From: Bacteroides bouchesdurhonensis
GTDB lineage: Bacteria; Bacteroidota; Bacteroidia; Bacteroidales; Bacteroidaceae
Direction of reading: 5' to 3'
Length of the DNA: 64,000 bases
Assembly (NCBI RefSeq): GCF_900155865.1
Contig: NZ_LT707006.1
Coordinates: 2,003,685-2,067,684 of the forward strand
Below the pieces are notes generated by a model. The model worked only from the letters and a program-made list of their open reading frames with translations. It did no database searches and was not told where the DNA came from. This document shows positions 36,627 through 45,197 of the stretch, one piece after another. The translations under genes and the position numbers were made by a program. Numbering within the stretch: the stretch's first letter is position 1; each line of letters starts with the position of its first letter.

Positions 36627-38201
36627 TTATTTGATTTCGATTTCTTCCTTCATATCGATTTCCTCCCTATGTGTATCATAGAACACATATTGAAGAAAAG
36701 CAAGTTTTTGATTAGGAATGATCTTGATACCGAATCCGTACTTCATTTGCCATTTACGTTTCAGAGACACAAGTCCCTGATTGATGTAAGCGGCCACATA
36801 CGGATGGACGTGTAGCGAGAATTTCTTCACCTTCAGTTTATTGACCAGATAATCAATTTTACTCTCGAGAGTGTCCGTAAAGAGGATGGACGACTTGATG
36901 GTACCTTTTCCAAAGCAAGTAGGACAAGTTTCGGACGTGTTTACGTCCATGGCTGGACGCACACGTTGGCGCGTAATCTGCATCAGTCCGAATTTGCTGA
37001 GAGGCAGAATGTTATGGCGTGCCCTGTCTTTTTGCATGTTGGCACACATACGTTCGTAAAGCTTCTGACGGTTTTCGGCTTCATTCATGTCGATGAAGTC
37101 TACGACAATGATACCACCCATATCTCTCAATCGCAGTTGGCGAGCCAGTTCGTCAGCGGCTCCCAAGTTTACTTCGAGTGCGTTACCTTCCTGCCCGTTG
37201 GCATTCTTGGTGCGGTTACCGCTGTTCACGTCTACTACGTGAAGCGCCTCAGTGTGCTCAATAATCAGGTAGGCACCACTCTTGTAAGAGATTGTTTTAC
37301 CAAACGACGATTTAATTTGTTTGGTGATACCGAAATTGTCGTAAATGGGAAGTTGTCCTTTGTACAGTTTCACGATGTTGGCACGATCTGGTGCGATCAA
37401 CGTAACGTAGTCTTTGATTTCATTGTACACAGCCTCGTCATTGACGTATATATTCTCAAAAGAAGGATTGAAGAGGTCGCGTAGCAAACCTACAGCGCGG
37501 CTTGTCTCTTCATAAATCAACGTCGGATACTTGGTGGCTTTCTGCACTTTGGTCATTGCATCTTCCCAATGTTTGACTAAGACTCTAAGCTCTCCGTCGA
37601 GTTCGGCTACACGTTTGCCCTCGGCTACCGTTCGCACAATGACACCGAAGTTTTTCGGTTTGATGCTCATCAACAGTTGTTTCAGGCGGGCGCGTTCTTC
37701 GCTCGATTTAATTTTTTGGGAAACAGATACCTTATCGTTGAAGGGAATCAGTACCAAATAGCGTCCGGCAAAAGAAATTTCGGACGTTAATCGGGGACCC
37801 TTGGTCGAAATAGGCTCTTTAACGATTTGCACCACTACTTCTTGTCCGACCTTTAATGTATTGGCTACAGTGCCATCCTTGTCAAGGTCAGGAAGCATGG
37901 TTGCTTTGCTGATGGAGTTCAGCTTCTTTCTGTCGCTTAGAGTTTGCTTTACAAACTTTTCGAGTGAGTTAAATTGAGGTCCTAAGTCTAAATAATGAAG
38001 GAAAGCGTCTTTCTCGTAACCGACGTCCACAAAGCATGCATTCAGTCCGGGCATCAATTTCTTGATACGTCCCAAATACATATTACCCACAGAGAAAGAA
38101 ATGTTGGTTCCTTCACTTTGAAGCTCCACCAGACTCTTATCTTCGAGAAGGGCGATGGAGACCTCTTTGGGTTGTACGTCTACTACTAGTTCACTTGTCA
38201 C
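36627..38201 (-). CDS. rng: Ribonuclease E/G family endoribonuclease
   Basis: The 524-residue protein has an S1 domain near the N-terminus (GNMYLGRIKKLMPGLNACFV), the RNase E/G catalytic core with metal-binding aspartates (HVVDVNSGN and VVDFIDMNE) and the Zn-link pair CPTCFGKG that joins the dimer. It corresponds to RNase G in length, without the long C-terminal scaffold of RNase E. It processes rRNA and decays mRNA in the cytoplasm. It is transcribed on the minus strand after HU and the COX24-like gene, separated from them by a strong terminator. Confidence 0.95.
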   Translation of the reverse strand: MTSELVVDVQPKEVSIALLEDKSLVELQSEGTNISFSVGNMYLGRIKKLMPGLNACFVDVGYEKDAFLHYLDLGPQFNSLEKFVKQTLSDRKKLNSISKATMLPDLDKDGTVANTLKVGQEVVVQIVKEPISTKGPRLTSEISFAGRYLVLIPFNDKVSVSQKIKSSEERARLKQLLMSIKPKNFGVIVRTVAEGKRVAELDGELRVLVKHWEDAMTKVQKATKYPTLIYEETSRAVGLLRDLFNPSFENIYVNDEAVYNEIKDYVTLIAPDRANIVKLYKGQLPIYDNFGITKQIKSSFGKTISYKSGAYLIIEHTEALHVVDVNSGNRTKNANGQEGNALEVNLGAADELARQLRLRDMGGIIVVDFIDMNEAENRQKLYERMCANMQKDRARHNILPLSKFGLMQITRQRVRPAMDVNTSETCPTCFGKGTIKSSILFTDTLESKIDYLVNKLKVKKFSLHVHPYVAAYINQGLVSLKRKWQMKYGFGIKIIPNQKLAFLQYVFYDTHREEIDMKEEIEIK

Positions 38202-38290
38202 AGTTTCCTTTCCTTAAGTTATATTAGTTGAATCTCAATACAATGAACAACATTTTTTACATTTTGTTCATTAAGGTCAGCTACTTAAAC

Positions 38291-38334
38291 AAAGAACAAA
38301 CTTGAAAGATATAAGCTTCGCAAGTTTGTTCTTT
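38291..38334. terminator. Terminator downstream of the COX24-like gene
   Basis: A perfect 14-base stem (AAAGAACAAACTTG and its complement) encloses a 16-base loop. On the minus strand the 3' arm runs into TTTGTTT. It ends the HU/COX24-like unit before the rng gene. Confidence 0.8.
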
Positions 38335-38360
38335 ATTCTGTTCTGACTCAGACTTAAAAA

Positions 38361-38453
38361 TTATTTTTTGCTTTTATGTCTGTTCTTTCTTAGTCTTTTT
38401 TTACGCTTGTGCGTAGACATTTTATGTCTTTTTTTCTTTTTTCCGCTAGGCAT
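38361..38453 (-). CDS. AURKAIP1/COX24-domain small basic protein
   Basis: A 30-residue ORF reads MPSGKKKKRHKMSTHKRKKR and ends RKNRHKSKK before a TAA. It is composed almost entirely of Lys, Arg and His and matches the very small AURKAIP1/COX24-domain proteins conserved in Bacteroidales, which are related to a mitochondrial small-subunit ribosomal protein (mS38) and so are probably ribosomal. It lies between HU and rng on the minus strand, where it is usually found. It is easily missed because of its length. Confidence 0.85.
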   Translation of the reverse strand: MPSGKKKKRHKMSTHKRKKRLRKNRHKSKK

Positions 38454-38488
38454 AGCTTCACAATTTTATTGGTTAATACTCTTGTTTA

Positions 38489-38764
38489 TTATTTCTTCAC
38501 TGAGATTGTAAATGTCTTAGCTGGTTTGAACGCCGGAATGTTGTGTTCCGGAATGATGATAGTAGTGTTTTTTGAAATATTGCGAGCTGTCTTTTGTGCT
38601 CTTTTCTTCACTACGAAGCTGCCAAATCCGCGAAGATATACATTTTCATCTTTTGACAAAGAATCTTTCACAGCATCCATGAATGCTTCCACTGTTGCCA
38701 GGACTGTAACCTTGTCAATTCCGGTTTTCTTTGTAATCTCGTTTACAATATCTGCTTTAGTCAT
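38489..38764 (-). CDS. HU-family DNA-binding protein
   Basis: The 91-residue protein has the HU fold: N-terminal helices (MTKADIVNEITKKTGIDK) and a beta arm with the conserved GFGSFVVKKRAQKTARN and PAFKPAKTF segments. It bends and compacts DNA; HU-type proteins also assist site-specific recombination. A minus-7 box lies at 38814-38821. Confidence 0.95.
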   Translation of the reverse strand: MTKADIVNEITKKTGIDKVTVLATVEAFMDAVKDSLSKDENVYLRGFGSFVVKKRAQKTARNISKNTTIIIPEHNIPAFKPAKTFTISVKK

Positions 38765-38813
38765 TTTTTTAAAAAAAATATTATTACTCTGTTATTGCTA
38801 ATTTTTTGGACTG

Positions 38814-38821
38814 CAAATATA
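38814..38821 (-). promoter_or_regulatory. Candidate minus-7 box of the HU gene
   Basis: The minus strand reads TATATTTG, an exact TAnnTTTG match, 50 bases upstream of the HU start. The upstream TTTG box is not clear. Confidence 0.5.
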
Positions 38822-38973
38822 TAGCTTTTTAGTCTCCTAAAAAAATATATTCTGCACATTTTTCTAAAAAAGTGAAGGCATTAAGTTTTCTTAGAGTCAA
38901 AAGAGTTACTTTTGTGTGTCTTTTTTTGAATAGCATATACAAGATAATTGTTAGACGAATCCTTTTGTGTGAA

Positions 38974-40023
38974 ATGAATGAATTTACAAGAACGATCATA
39001 GAATGGTATAATGAGTATAAACGAGATTTGCCTTGGAGAGAATCATCGGACCCTTATTTGATATGGATTTCCGAGATTATTCTTCAGCAGACACGTGTGG
39101 CGCAGGGATATGATTACTACCTCCGTTTTATCGGACGTTTTCCCAATGTGCAGACGTTGGCAGACGCTGACGAAGATGAAGTGATGAAGTATTGGCAGGG
39201 GCTGGGATATTACTCTCGTGCCCGTAATCTCCATGCTGCCGCCAAGAGTATGAAGGGTGTTTTTCCGGCAACGTATCAGGAGGTGTTATCATTGAAAGGA
39301 GTGGGGGAGTATACAGCTGCGGCTATTTGTTCTTTCGCTTATGGAATGCCTTATGCAGTGGTAGATGGTAATGTATACCGGGTTCTTTCGCGTTACTTTG
39401 GGATAGATACGCCAATTGATTCGACGGAAGGGAAAAAGCTTTTTGCTGCTTTGGCGAATGAGATGCTGGATAAGAAACATCCGGCATTATATAATCAGGG
39501 AATTATGGATTTCGGTGCGATACAGTGTACTCCGCAGTCGCCCAACTGTTTGTGTTGTCCGTTGGCGGAAAGTTGTTCGGCTTTGGCTACGGGACGTGTG
39601 GCATTACTTCCGGTCAAGCAGCATAAAACGAAAACGGTCAATCGCTATTTTAATTATATTTATGTACGTGCGGGCGCGCATACATATATAAATAAACGTA
39701 CGGCGGATGATATCTGGAAGAATCTGTTTGAATTTCCTTTGATTGAAACTCCTGTTTCTGTGACTGAAGAAGAATTTCTGTCTTTGCCGGAGTTTCAGTC
39801 ATTAATCGCCAAGGGAGAGAAGACAGTGGTGCGTTCTGTTTGCAGGGATGTGAAGCATGTCTTGTCTCATCGGGTAATTTATGCTAATTTCTATGAGGTA
39901 ACGTTGCCTGAAGATTCGGCTTCTTTCACTAATTATCAGAAAATAAAAACGGACGAACTGGGGCGGTATGCAGTTTCTAAGCTAGTACATGCTTTTATTG
40001 AGAAGTATATCGGTTTGAAATAA
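38974..40023 (+). CDS. mutY: A/G-specific adenine glycosylase MutY
   Basis: The start at 38974 (MNEFTRTIIEWYNEYKRDLP) matches MutY starts; the frame runs open to 38872 but that adds an unrelated hydrophobic stretch. The 349-residue protein has the HhH-GPD domain with LKGVGEYTAAAICSFAYG and the catalytic Asp in VVDGNVYRV, the iron-sulfur loop C-x6-C-x2-C-x5-C (about residues 196-212) and a C-terminal NUDIX-like domain that reads 8-oxoguanine. It removes adenine opposite 8-oxoG. It is divergent from HU. Confidence 0.95.
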   Translation: MNEFTRTIIEWYNEYKRDLPWRESSDPYLIWISEIILQQTRVAQGYDYYLRFIGRFPNVQTLADADEDEVMKYWQGLGYYSRARNLHAAAKSMKGVFPATYQEVLSLKGVGEYTAAAICSFAYGMPYAVVDGNVYRVLSRYFGIDTPIDSTEGKKLFAALANEMLDKKHPALYNQGIMDFGAIQCTPQSPNCLCCPLAESCSALATGRVALLPVKQHKTKTVNRYFNYIYVRAGAHTYINKRTADDIWKNLFEFPLIETPVSVTEEEFLSLPEFQSLIAKGEKTVVRSVCRDVKHVLSHRVIYANFYEVTLPEDSASFTNYQKIKTDELGRYAVSKLVHAFIEKYIGLK

Positions 40024-40037
40024 AAGTAACAACAATT

Positions 40038-40069
40038 CTTGCATTCTATTGTTATTCTGTTTAATTTTG
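40038..40069 (+). promoter_or_regulatory. Promoter of ssb
   Basis: CTTG at 40038-40041 (one change from TTTG) and TAATTTTG at 40062-40069 are 20 bases apart. Transcription would start near 40076, about 35 bases before the ssb start. Confidence 0.6.
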
Positions 40070-40111
40070 GCAGCAGATTTAATTTTTTGAATCATAAAAC
40101 CCGAAACATAT

Positions 40112-40576
40112 ATGTCAGTAAATAAAGTCATATTATTAGGTAATGTAGGACAAGATCCTAAAGTGAAATACTTTGATACGGGATCGGCTGTGGCTACATT
40201 CCCTTTGGCTACAACAGATCGTGCTTATACGTTGGCAAATGGAACTCAGGTTCCCGAAAGAACAGAATGGCATAATATCGTAGCTTCAAACCGTTTAGCT
40301 GAAATTGTGGATAAATATGTGCATAAAGGTGATAAGTTATACCTGGAAGGGAAGATAAGAACTCGTTCTTATAGTGACCAGTCAGGAGCGATGCGTTATA
40401 TCACCGAGATTTATGTAGATAATATGGAAATGCTGACCCCTAAAGGTGCAAACCCGGGTCTGGGAGCTTCTGCCGGACAACAAGCTGCTCCGGTGCAATC
40501 TAATCCTGTGCAACAGGCACAATCTTCGCAGACACAATCCGCACAAGGTGGTTCGGCAGACGATTTACCGTTCTAA
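40112..40576 (+). CDS. ssb: Single-stranded DNA-binding protein
   Basis: The 154-residue protein has an N-terminal OB fold (MSVNKVILLGNVGQDPKVKY, then TEWHNIVASNRLAEIV and GKIRTRSYSDQSG), a Gln/Ser-rich flexible tail and the acidic tip SADDLPF that binds partner proteins. It coats single-stranded DNA in replication and repair. Own promoter and terminator flank it. Confidence 0.96.
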   Translation: MSVNKVILLGNVGQDPKVKYFDTGSAVATFPLATTDRAYTLANGTQVPERTEWHNIVASNRLAEIVDKYVHKGDKLYLEGKIRTRSYSDQSGAMRYITEIYVDNMEMLTPKGANPGLGASAGQQAAPVQSNPVQQAQSSQTQSAQGGSADDLPF

Positions 40577-40586
40577 ATACTGTGAT

Positions 40587-40630
40587 AATGTGCCGATAAG
40601 TTGCATAAACCCATAGGCACATTATTTTTT
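40587..40630 (+). terminator. Terminator after ssb
   Basis: Arms AATGTGCC (40587-40594) and GGCACATT (40616-40623) with a 21-base loop, followed by a T-run. Confidence 0.7.
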
Positions 40631-40652
40631 GTTTAATTAAAATATAAATTCT

Positions 40653-41999
40653 TTGGACTCAGATGGTTATTTAAGCCAATTGGCTGACATTTTTAACGGT
40701 ATTACCGTACAAACTCCTTCTATTTCTGCTATTATAGCCATAGTGCTGGCGGGTATTCTTCTGCTTGCTTCCGGCTTTGCTTCGGCTTCCGAAATAGCTT
40801 TTTTCTCTCTTGGTCCTTCAGATCTGAATGATATTGAAGAACGCAATCATCCTTCCGACAATAAGATCAGTGCACTTTTGAGTGATTCGGAACGTTTGTT
40901 AGCAACGATTTTGATTACGAACAACTTTGTGAACGTAACGATAATTATGCTCTGCAACTTTTTTTTCATGAATGTGTTTTATTTCCATTCTCCTTTGGCT
41001 GAGTTTCTGATATTGACTGTCGTTCTTACGTTCCTGCTATTGTTGTTTGGTGAAATTATGCCGAAGATTTATTCGGCACAGAAAACGTTGGCTTTCTGTC
41101 GTTTCTCTGCACCGGGTATTTATTTCCTTGAAAAAGTATTTCGTCCGATCGCTTCTGTCCTGGTGCATTCTACCGCTTTTCTGAACAAACATTTTGCTAA
41201 GAAGAATCATAATATTTCTGTCGATGAACTTTCTCATGCTCTGGAACTTACGGATAAGACCGAAATTTCGGAAGAAAACAATATTTTGGAAGGGATTATA
41301 CGTTTTGGAGGTGAGACTGTAAAAGAGGTGATGACATCGCGTCTGGATATGGTCGATTTGGATATTCGTACACCTTTTAAGGAGGTGATGCAATGTATCA
41401 TTGAGAATGCTTATTCGCGTATTCCTGTTTATTCCGGTTCAAGGGATAATATCAAGGGAGTACTCTATATAAAAGACCTTCTGCCACATGTTAATAAGGG
41501 AGATAATTTCCGTTGGCAGTCGTTGATTCGTCCGGCTTATTTTGTTCCTGAAACGAAGATGATCGATGATCTTTTGCGTGATTTTCAGGCTAATAAGATT
41601 CATATTGCTATTGTTGTTGATGAGTTTGGGGGGACTTCCGGGTTGGTGACGATGGAAGATATTATTGAGGAAATTGTTGGTGAGATCCACGATGAATATG
41701 ATGACGAAGAGCGTACATATGTGAAGTTGAATGATCATACTTGGGTGTTTGAGGCAAAGACTCAGCTGACAGACTTCTATAAAATTGCAGAAGTAGACGA
41801 GGATGAATTTGAGAAGGTAGTAGGGGATGCGGATACATTGGCTGGTATGTTACTTGAAATTAAGGGAGAGTTTCCTGCACTGCATGAAAAAGTAACGTAT
41901 CATCATTACGAGTTTGAAGTGTTGGAAATGGATAGTCGGCGTATCTTGAAAGTCAAATTCACGATCAATCCGGTAGAGGATAAGAAGTCGAAAGAGTAA
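40653..41999 (+). CDS. gldE: GldE-like CNNM/CBS-domain membrane protein
   Basis: The 448-residue protein has an N-terminal CNNM transmembrane domain (three to four helices to about residue 165, including SGFASASEIAFFSL), paired CBS domains (about 205-325) and a C-terminal CorC/HlyC domain (about 345-440). It is called GldE in Bacteroidetes, where gliding is absent in Bacteroides; a divalent-cation or protein-export role is possible. The start is TTG at 40653: no ATG fits upstream of the first helix. It ends one base before the phosphopantetheinyl transferase gene. Confidence 0.88.
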   Translation: MDSDGYLSQLADIFNGITVQTPSISAIIAIVLAGILLLASGFASASEIAFFSLGPSDLNDIEERNHPSDNKISALLSDSERLLATILITNNFVNVTIIMLCNFFFMNVFYFHSPLAEFLILTVVLTFLLLLFGEIMPKIYSAQKTLAFCRFSAPGIYFLEKVFRPIASVLVHSTAFLNKHFAKKNHNISVDELSHALELTDKTEISEENNILEGIIRFGGETVKEVMTSRLDMVDLDIRTPFKEVMQCIIENAYSRIPVYSGSRDNIKGVLYIKDLLPHVNKGDNFRWQSLIRPAYFVPETKMIDDLLRDFQANKIHIAIVVDEFGGTSGLVTMEDIIEEIVGEIHDEYDDEERTYVKLNDHTWVFEAKTQLTDFYKIAEVDEDEFEKVVGDADTLAGMLLEIKGEFPALHEKVTYHHYEFEVLEMDSRRILKVKFTINPVEDKKSKE

Positions 42000-42000
42000 G

Positions 42001-42633
42001 ATGGCTTTATTTCTGCAACTTAAAGAACATTCCTGTCAGTGGGCGGTCTGGAAGATGGACGAAAACATAACGGAATTATTGAATCTTTTGCCTGTTTCGT
42101 TGAAAGTGGAATACGAAAAAGAGATTCAACGGTTTACGTCTGAGCATCGGAGACAGGAATGGCTATCGGTTCGTGTTTTGTTATTTACCCTCTTGGGAGA
42201 GAAGAAAGAAATCGGGTATGAAGACAGTGGCAAACCTTATTTGGTAGACGGTTCCTTTTATATTAGTATTTCTCATACCAAAGGGTATGTAGCAGTCATC
42301 CTGAGTTCGGAAGTGCCAGTGGGAATTGATATTGAACAGTATGGAAAACGTATTCACAAAGTCATCGATCGTTTTATACGTCCGGATGAACAGGTTGGTT
42401 CTTATCAAGGGGATATTACGTGGGGATTATTATTACATTGGTCAGCGAAGGAAACAGTTTTTAAATACATGAAAGATCCCGATGCTGACTTACGGAAACT
42501 CTGTTTATCTCCTTTTGTCCTCCAGAAGGAAGGACAGTTTCAGCTTCGGGAATATGTCACAGGACAGAAGCAACTGTTTGATGTGGGTTATCGCATTAAT
42601 CCCGATTTTGTATTAACTTGGGTAGCCGGTTGA
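42001..42633 (+). CDS. 4'-phosphopantetheinyl transferase superfamily protein
   Basis: The 210-residue protein has the Sfp-type motifs: SISHTKGYVAVILS (about residues 90-103), GIDIEQYGKRI with the Mg-binding Asp and Glu, and WSAKETVFKYM. It adds the phosphopantetheine arm to a carrier protein; the target is not known. It starts one base after the gldE stop, so the two genes are co-transcribed. A convergent-gene hairpin follows. Confidence 0.9.
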   Translation: MALFLQLKEHSCQWAVWKMDENITELLNLLPVSLKVEYEKEIQRFTSEHRRQEWLSVRVLLFTLLGEKKEIGYEDSGKPYLVDGSFYISISHTKGYVAVILSSEVPVGIDIEQYGKRIHKVIDRFIRPDEQVGSYQGDITWGLLLHWSAKETVFKYMKDPDADLRKLCLSPFVLQKEGQFQLREYVTGQKQLFDVGYRINPDFVLTWVAG

Positions 42634-42702
42634 TTGGGGCGTTTCTATCTTTTATACAGATTTCTGCATGCTGCTATAGTTACGGTTGAGAAAATGAAAA
42701 AG

Positions 42703-42735
42703 CCAGAGTCTCTTTTTGGCAAACTCTGGTTTATC
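42703..42735. terminator. Terminator between convergent genes
   Basis: Arms CCAGAGT (42703-42709) and ACTCTGG (42723-42729) with a 13-base loop and flanking A and T runs, between the phosphopantetheinyl transferase gene and the minus-strand lipoprotein gene. Confidence 0.7.
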
Positions 42736-42752
42736 TTGTGTTATATATTTTT

Positions 42753-43604
42753 CTAGAATGCTTTGAAACCTGCTACTTCGGTAGACACTTCACCAATTAC
42801 TCCTGCATTTTTTAGAATTGCACTTTGTACTTTTACAAAATGAATACTTTCCAATTGCACCGGATCACCGTTCGAATCAACGGCATTGTCTAGATCGAAT
42901 TGGTTGTAACGGTAATTTCCATATTCGTCTTTAGCAATATCTTTTCCCCAATTATCAGCATACCCTTCTTCGAAATCTTTGTTATGCCATTCTCCTTCAA
43001 CTTCTTCAGTACGTGGTTCAAGCTTACTTCCGGTTAATGTATATGAACTACTTTTGATCCAATTGGGATAACACATTTGTTTATGGAATTGAGGAAGGTA
43101 TTTGATCGTACCTGATTCTCCTTGATTATCTTCCCAAGGAATATCTCCTATTTCATCAGGTCTGTAATATGTTACTGAATAGTCGCGAGTCGTTTCATCG
43201 CTTCCATTCAATTCATACCAAACGTCGTCTGCTTTTCCGTTACCGTTATCATCTCTTGATACCCATACGATCCCCGGTTCGGAACTGTCGGGAAATGGGT
43301 TACCAATGATTGCAAAGTCATATCCTTTCCGGTTCTTAATTTCTTTGGGCATTTTTACTGTTATATATCCTCCAAATGCTCCTAAAGAAACAAATCTTTT
43401 CTTTTTGAAGCACTCTTCTGCATAAGTATTTGCTTCTTCCATAGTTTGGCAATTGAATCCGTCGTTGATAAACTGTCCAGGTGCAGGGCAATACTCCAAT
43501 ACTTTTAATTCTCCGTCGTTGTTTGGAAGAGATTCGTCATGATCGTTTCCACATGAAGAGAATATAGTAGCTATGATAGCTAAAACATACCATTGTTTTT
43601 TCAT
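42753..43604 (-). CDS. Surface lipoprotein under a cobalamin riboswitch
   Basis: The 283-residue protein has a lipobox ending IFSSC (Cys18) and a beta-rich domain (VSLGAFGGYITVKMPK; DFAIIGNPFPDSSEPGIVWV; DDNGNGKADDVWYEL, with Ca-binding-like D-x-N-x-N-x-K spacing). Proteins of this type are encoded in Bacteroides cobalamin loci beside BtuB and BtuG; a B12-capture or related surface role is inferred only from the riboswitch upstream and locus type. No BtuB or BtuG is in this unit. Alternative names include PKD- or cell-surface-protein types. Confidence 0.68.
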   Translation of the reverse strand: MKKQWYVLAIIATIFSSCGNDHDESLPNNDGELKVLEYCPAPGQFINDGFNCQTMEEANTYAEECFKKKRFVSLGAFGGYITVKMPKEIKNRKGYDFAIIGNPFPDSSEPGIVWVSRDDNGNGKADDVWYELNGSDETTRDYSVTYYRPDEIGDIPWEDNQGESGTIKYLPQFHKQMCYPNWIKSSSYTLTGSKLEPRTEEVEGEWHNKDFEEGYADNWGKDIAKDEYGNYRYNQFDLDNAVDSNGDPVQLESIHFVKVQSAILKNAGVIGEVSTEVAGFKAF

Positions 43605-43617
43605 AATTTATATCTGT

Positions 43618-43740
43618 TTAATTATTGAATATTATGTAAGATGGAGCATTCGATAGAAATCTCCGATCGTTGGAACCTGCTGTAATGACAAGCACTGTAG
43701 CCAGGCATAGAAACGATTTAAATAGTTTTTTAAAGTTCAT
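43618..43740 (-). CDS. 40-residue signal-peptide-like ORF, probable gene remnant
   Basis: The ORF reads MNFKKLFKSFLCLATVLVIT then AGSNDRRF and ends within 20 more residues. It has a classical signal peptide but the sequence after it is short and non-descript, so it resembles the first residues of an exported protein whose body has been deleted. It lies between the cobalamin riboswitch and the lipoprotein gene, 14 bases before the latter. It may also serve as a small leader that couples translation. Confidence 0.45.
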   Translation of the reverse strand: MNFKKLFKSFLCLATVLVITAGSNDRRFLSNAPSYIIFNN

Positions 43741-43795
43741 ATTTTATTTATAAAAAAAATGCTTGTAAATACAATCCATAATACATTTTTCATAA

Positions 43796-43828
43796 AAGTG
43801 TCCGGGCGAAATCCCTTCGACCGGACAC
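43796..43828 (-). terminator. Hairpin with T-run in the cobalamin-riboswitch leader
   Basis: On the minus strand GTGTCCGG and CCGGACAC pair around a 15-base loop that can extend the stem (TCGAA with TTCGC), followed by TTTT. It lies about 130 bases downstream of the aptamer and upstream of the lipoprotein gene, so it can act as a terminator in the leader. Confidence 0.6.
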
Positions 43829-43957
43829 GCATAATAAACTTGGCAGAGTTTATCTTTACTACATACTTTCTCTGAATCAGAGTGGTGAATGAAATGATAG
43901 ACGAATGGTCCGGTTCATTAGATTCAACGCTTTTTCCTCGAAAGCAGTGAAATAGGT

Positions 43958-44136
43958 TACATGGCAGGTCTTCTGACTTATTCCTGTTGTGAACGCCTTC
44001 CCGGAAAACTTATCCAGTGGCTCATGAGTTCGGTTGCTCACAACATAATATATGGAACTTACAGCAGCGGGACTGTCCAGGATTTACACCTGATTCCCTT
44101 TTAATCGTTTCCCTCGTATGAGAGTTGCGAACCAAT
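43958..44136 (-). promoter_or_regulatory. Cobalamin (AdoCbl-type) riboswitch
   Basis: The minus strand holds the conserved aptamer parts in order: GGGAATCAGGTGTAAATCC, CAGTCCCGCTGCTGTAA, GAGCCACTG and the B12 box AGTCAGAAGACCTGCCAT. Order and spacing match the class. It would lower expression of the downstream lipoprotein when cobalamin is present. Confidence 0.93.
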
Positions 44137-44142
44137 GTAGGA

Positions 44143-44174
44143 CAAAGATAGGTAGTTTCTTTTTCTTATGCAAG
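44143..44174 (-). promoter_or_regulatory. Promoter of the cobalamin-riboswitch transcript
   Basis: On the minus strand CTTG (44174-44171) and TATCTTTG (44150-44143) are 20 bases apart, placing transcription start near 44136, at the aptamer's 5' end. Confidence 0.65.
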
Positions 44175-44255
44175 AAAGAAAAGAAGGGAATTTAAATAAT
44201 CTGATTATCCGTTCTTTTTAATGCTGGGATAAGTAACGGATAATCAGATTGTTTT

Positions 44256-45197
44256 TTATGAATGGAGGGTTAAATATTCTTCAATAGCTTGTGCAGTAGC
44301 ATCTTTCAGTAATACGGTTTTCTCTTTGTCAATGAGGTAAAGAGTGGGGATTGCTTTTAAATCGTAGATTTCCTCTTCTTTGATGGTGAATTTTTTATCA
44401 TAAGCATTGATCCATTCTTTAGGAAATTCACTCAGATGTTTTTTCCATTCATCAAGTTCCTCATCTGGATAAATAGAAAGTAATATCAGTTTCTTTTCTT
44501 TCAGAAGTTTGTTGATGATAGGAGCATTCTTTAGTTGCCCGATCATTTCAGAACATGCGTGGCAACCAGGGTTGTTGATGAACAATAAGATGTAATCGGC
44601 ATTAAGCTTATAGAGATTACTTTGGGTACCGGAAGCCAACGTGTATGTAAAATCAAATGCTTTTGTCCCAATACGGTTTTTGAGAGCCAGTTCCAAACGT
44701 GCTTTTGGACGTATCTTTTCTGTTTCATTCAGTATGGGTGAGGCGATCATTGCTTCAAGCACAGGAATATAAAATTCTTCGTTGCGTAACGGAGAATTAG
44801 GATCATACAAATATTTGTCGGCTAATTCTGTAATATAAGAGAATACTTTTTTATTTGCGTTCGTCTGTTCAATGGTCTTTCGGATAGCTTCATGAGCAGT
44901 TGTTAAAGGTACATGATTGAGGATATCGCAATAATCAGCCCATGCTTGTTCCGTGATGTCAGGGTGATGGATATAATTTGTATCGGCAAAATTTACGTTA
45001 TCCCAATAATGTCTTACCAGAAAGTCTGCACGTTGCTCCGGATCTGTCATCATTTGTGGGATGGAGGGTAAAGTGAAGGCTTTAATGGTATCTTGTGGTA
45101 TTTCATTCTTGTTTTGACTGGAAGCGTTCCCATTTTTGCAGGAAGTGCAAAGAAGAAAGAAACAAAGAATGGAAAGAAAGTTTATATTCAATTTCAT
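44256..45197 (-). CDS. DUF5106 thioredoxin-like lipoprotein
   Basis: The 313-residue protein has a lipobox ending LCTSC (Cys20), a helical DUF5106-type domain (about 40-170: FLVRHYWDNVNFAD, YIPVLEAMI) and a C-terminal thioredoxin-like domain with CHAC in NNPGCHACSEM and the cis-Pro segment AIPTLYLIDKE. It is likely a periplasmic or outer-membrane disulfide/redox lipoprotein. It is transcribed on the minus strand, upstream of and separate from the riboswitch unit. Confidence 0.85.
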   Translation of the reverse strand: MKLNINFLSILCFFLLCTSCKNGNASSQNKNEIPQDTIKAFTLPSIPQMMTDPEQRADFLVRHYWDNVNFADTNYIHHPDITEQAWADYCDILNHVPLTTAHEAIRKTIEQTNANKKVFSYITELADKYLYDPNSPLRNEEFYIPVLEAMIASPILNETEKIRPKARLELALKNRIGTKAFDFTYTLASGTQSNLYKLNADYILLFINNPGCHACSEMIGQLKNAPIINKLLKEKKLILLSIYPDEELDEWKKHLSEFPKEWINAYDKKFTIKEEEIYDLKAIPTLYLIDKEKTVLLKDATAQAIEEYLTLHS

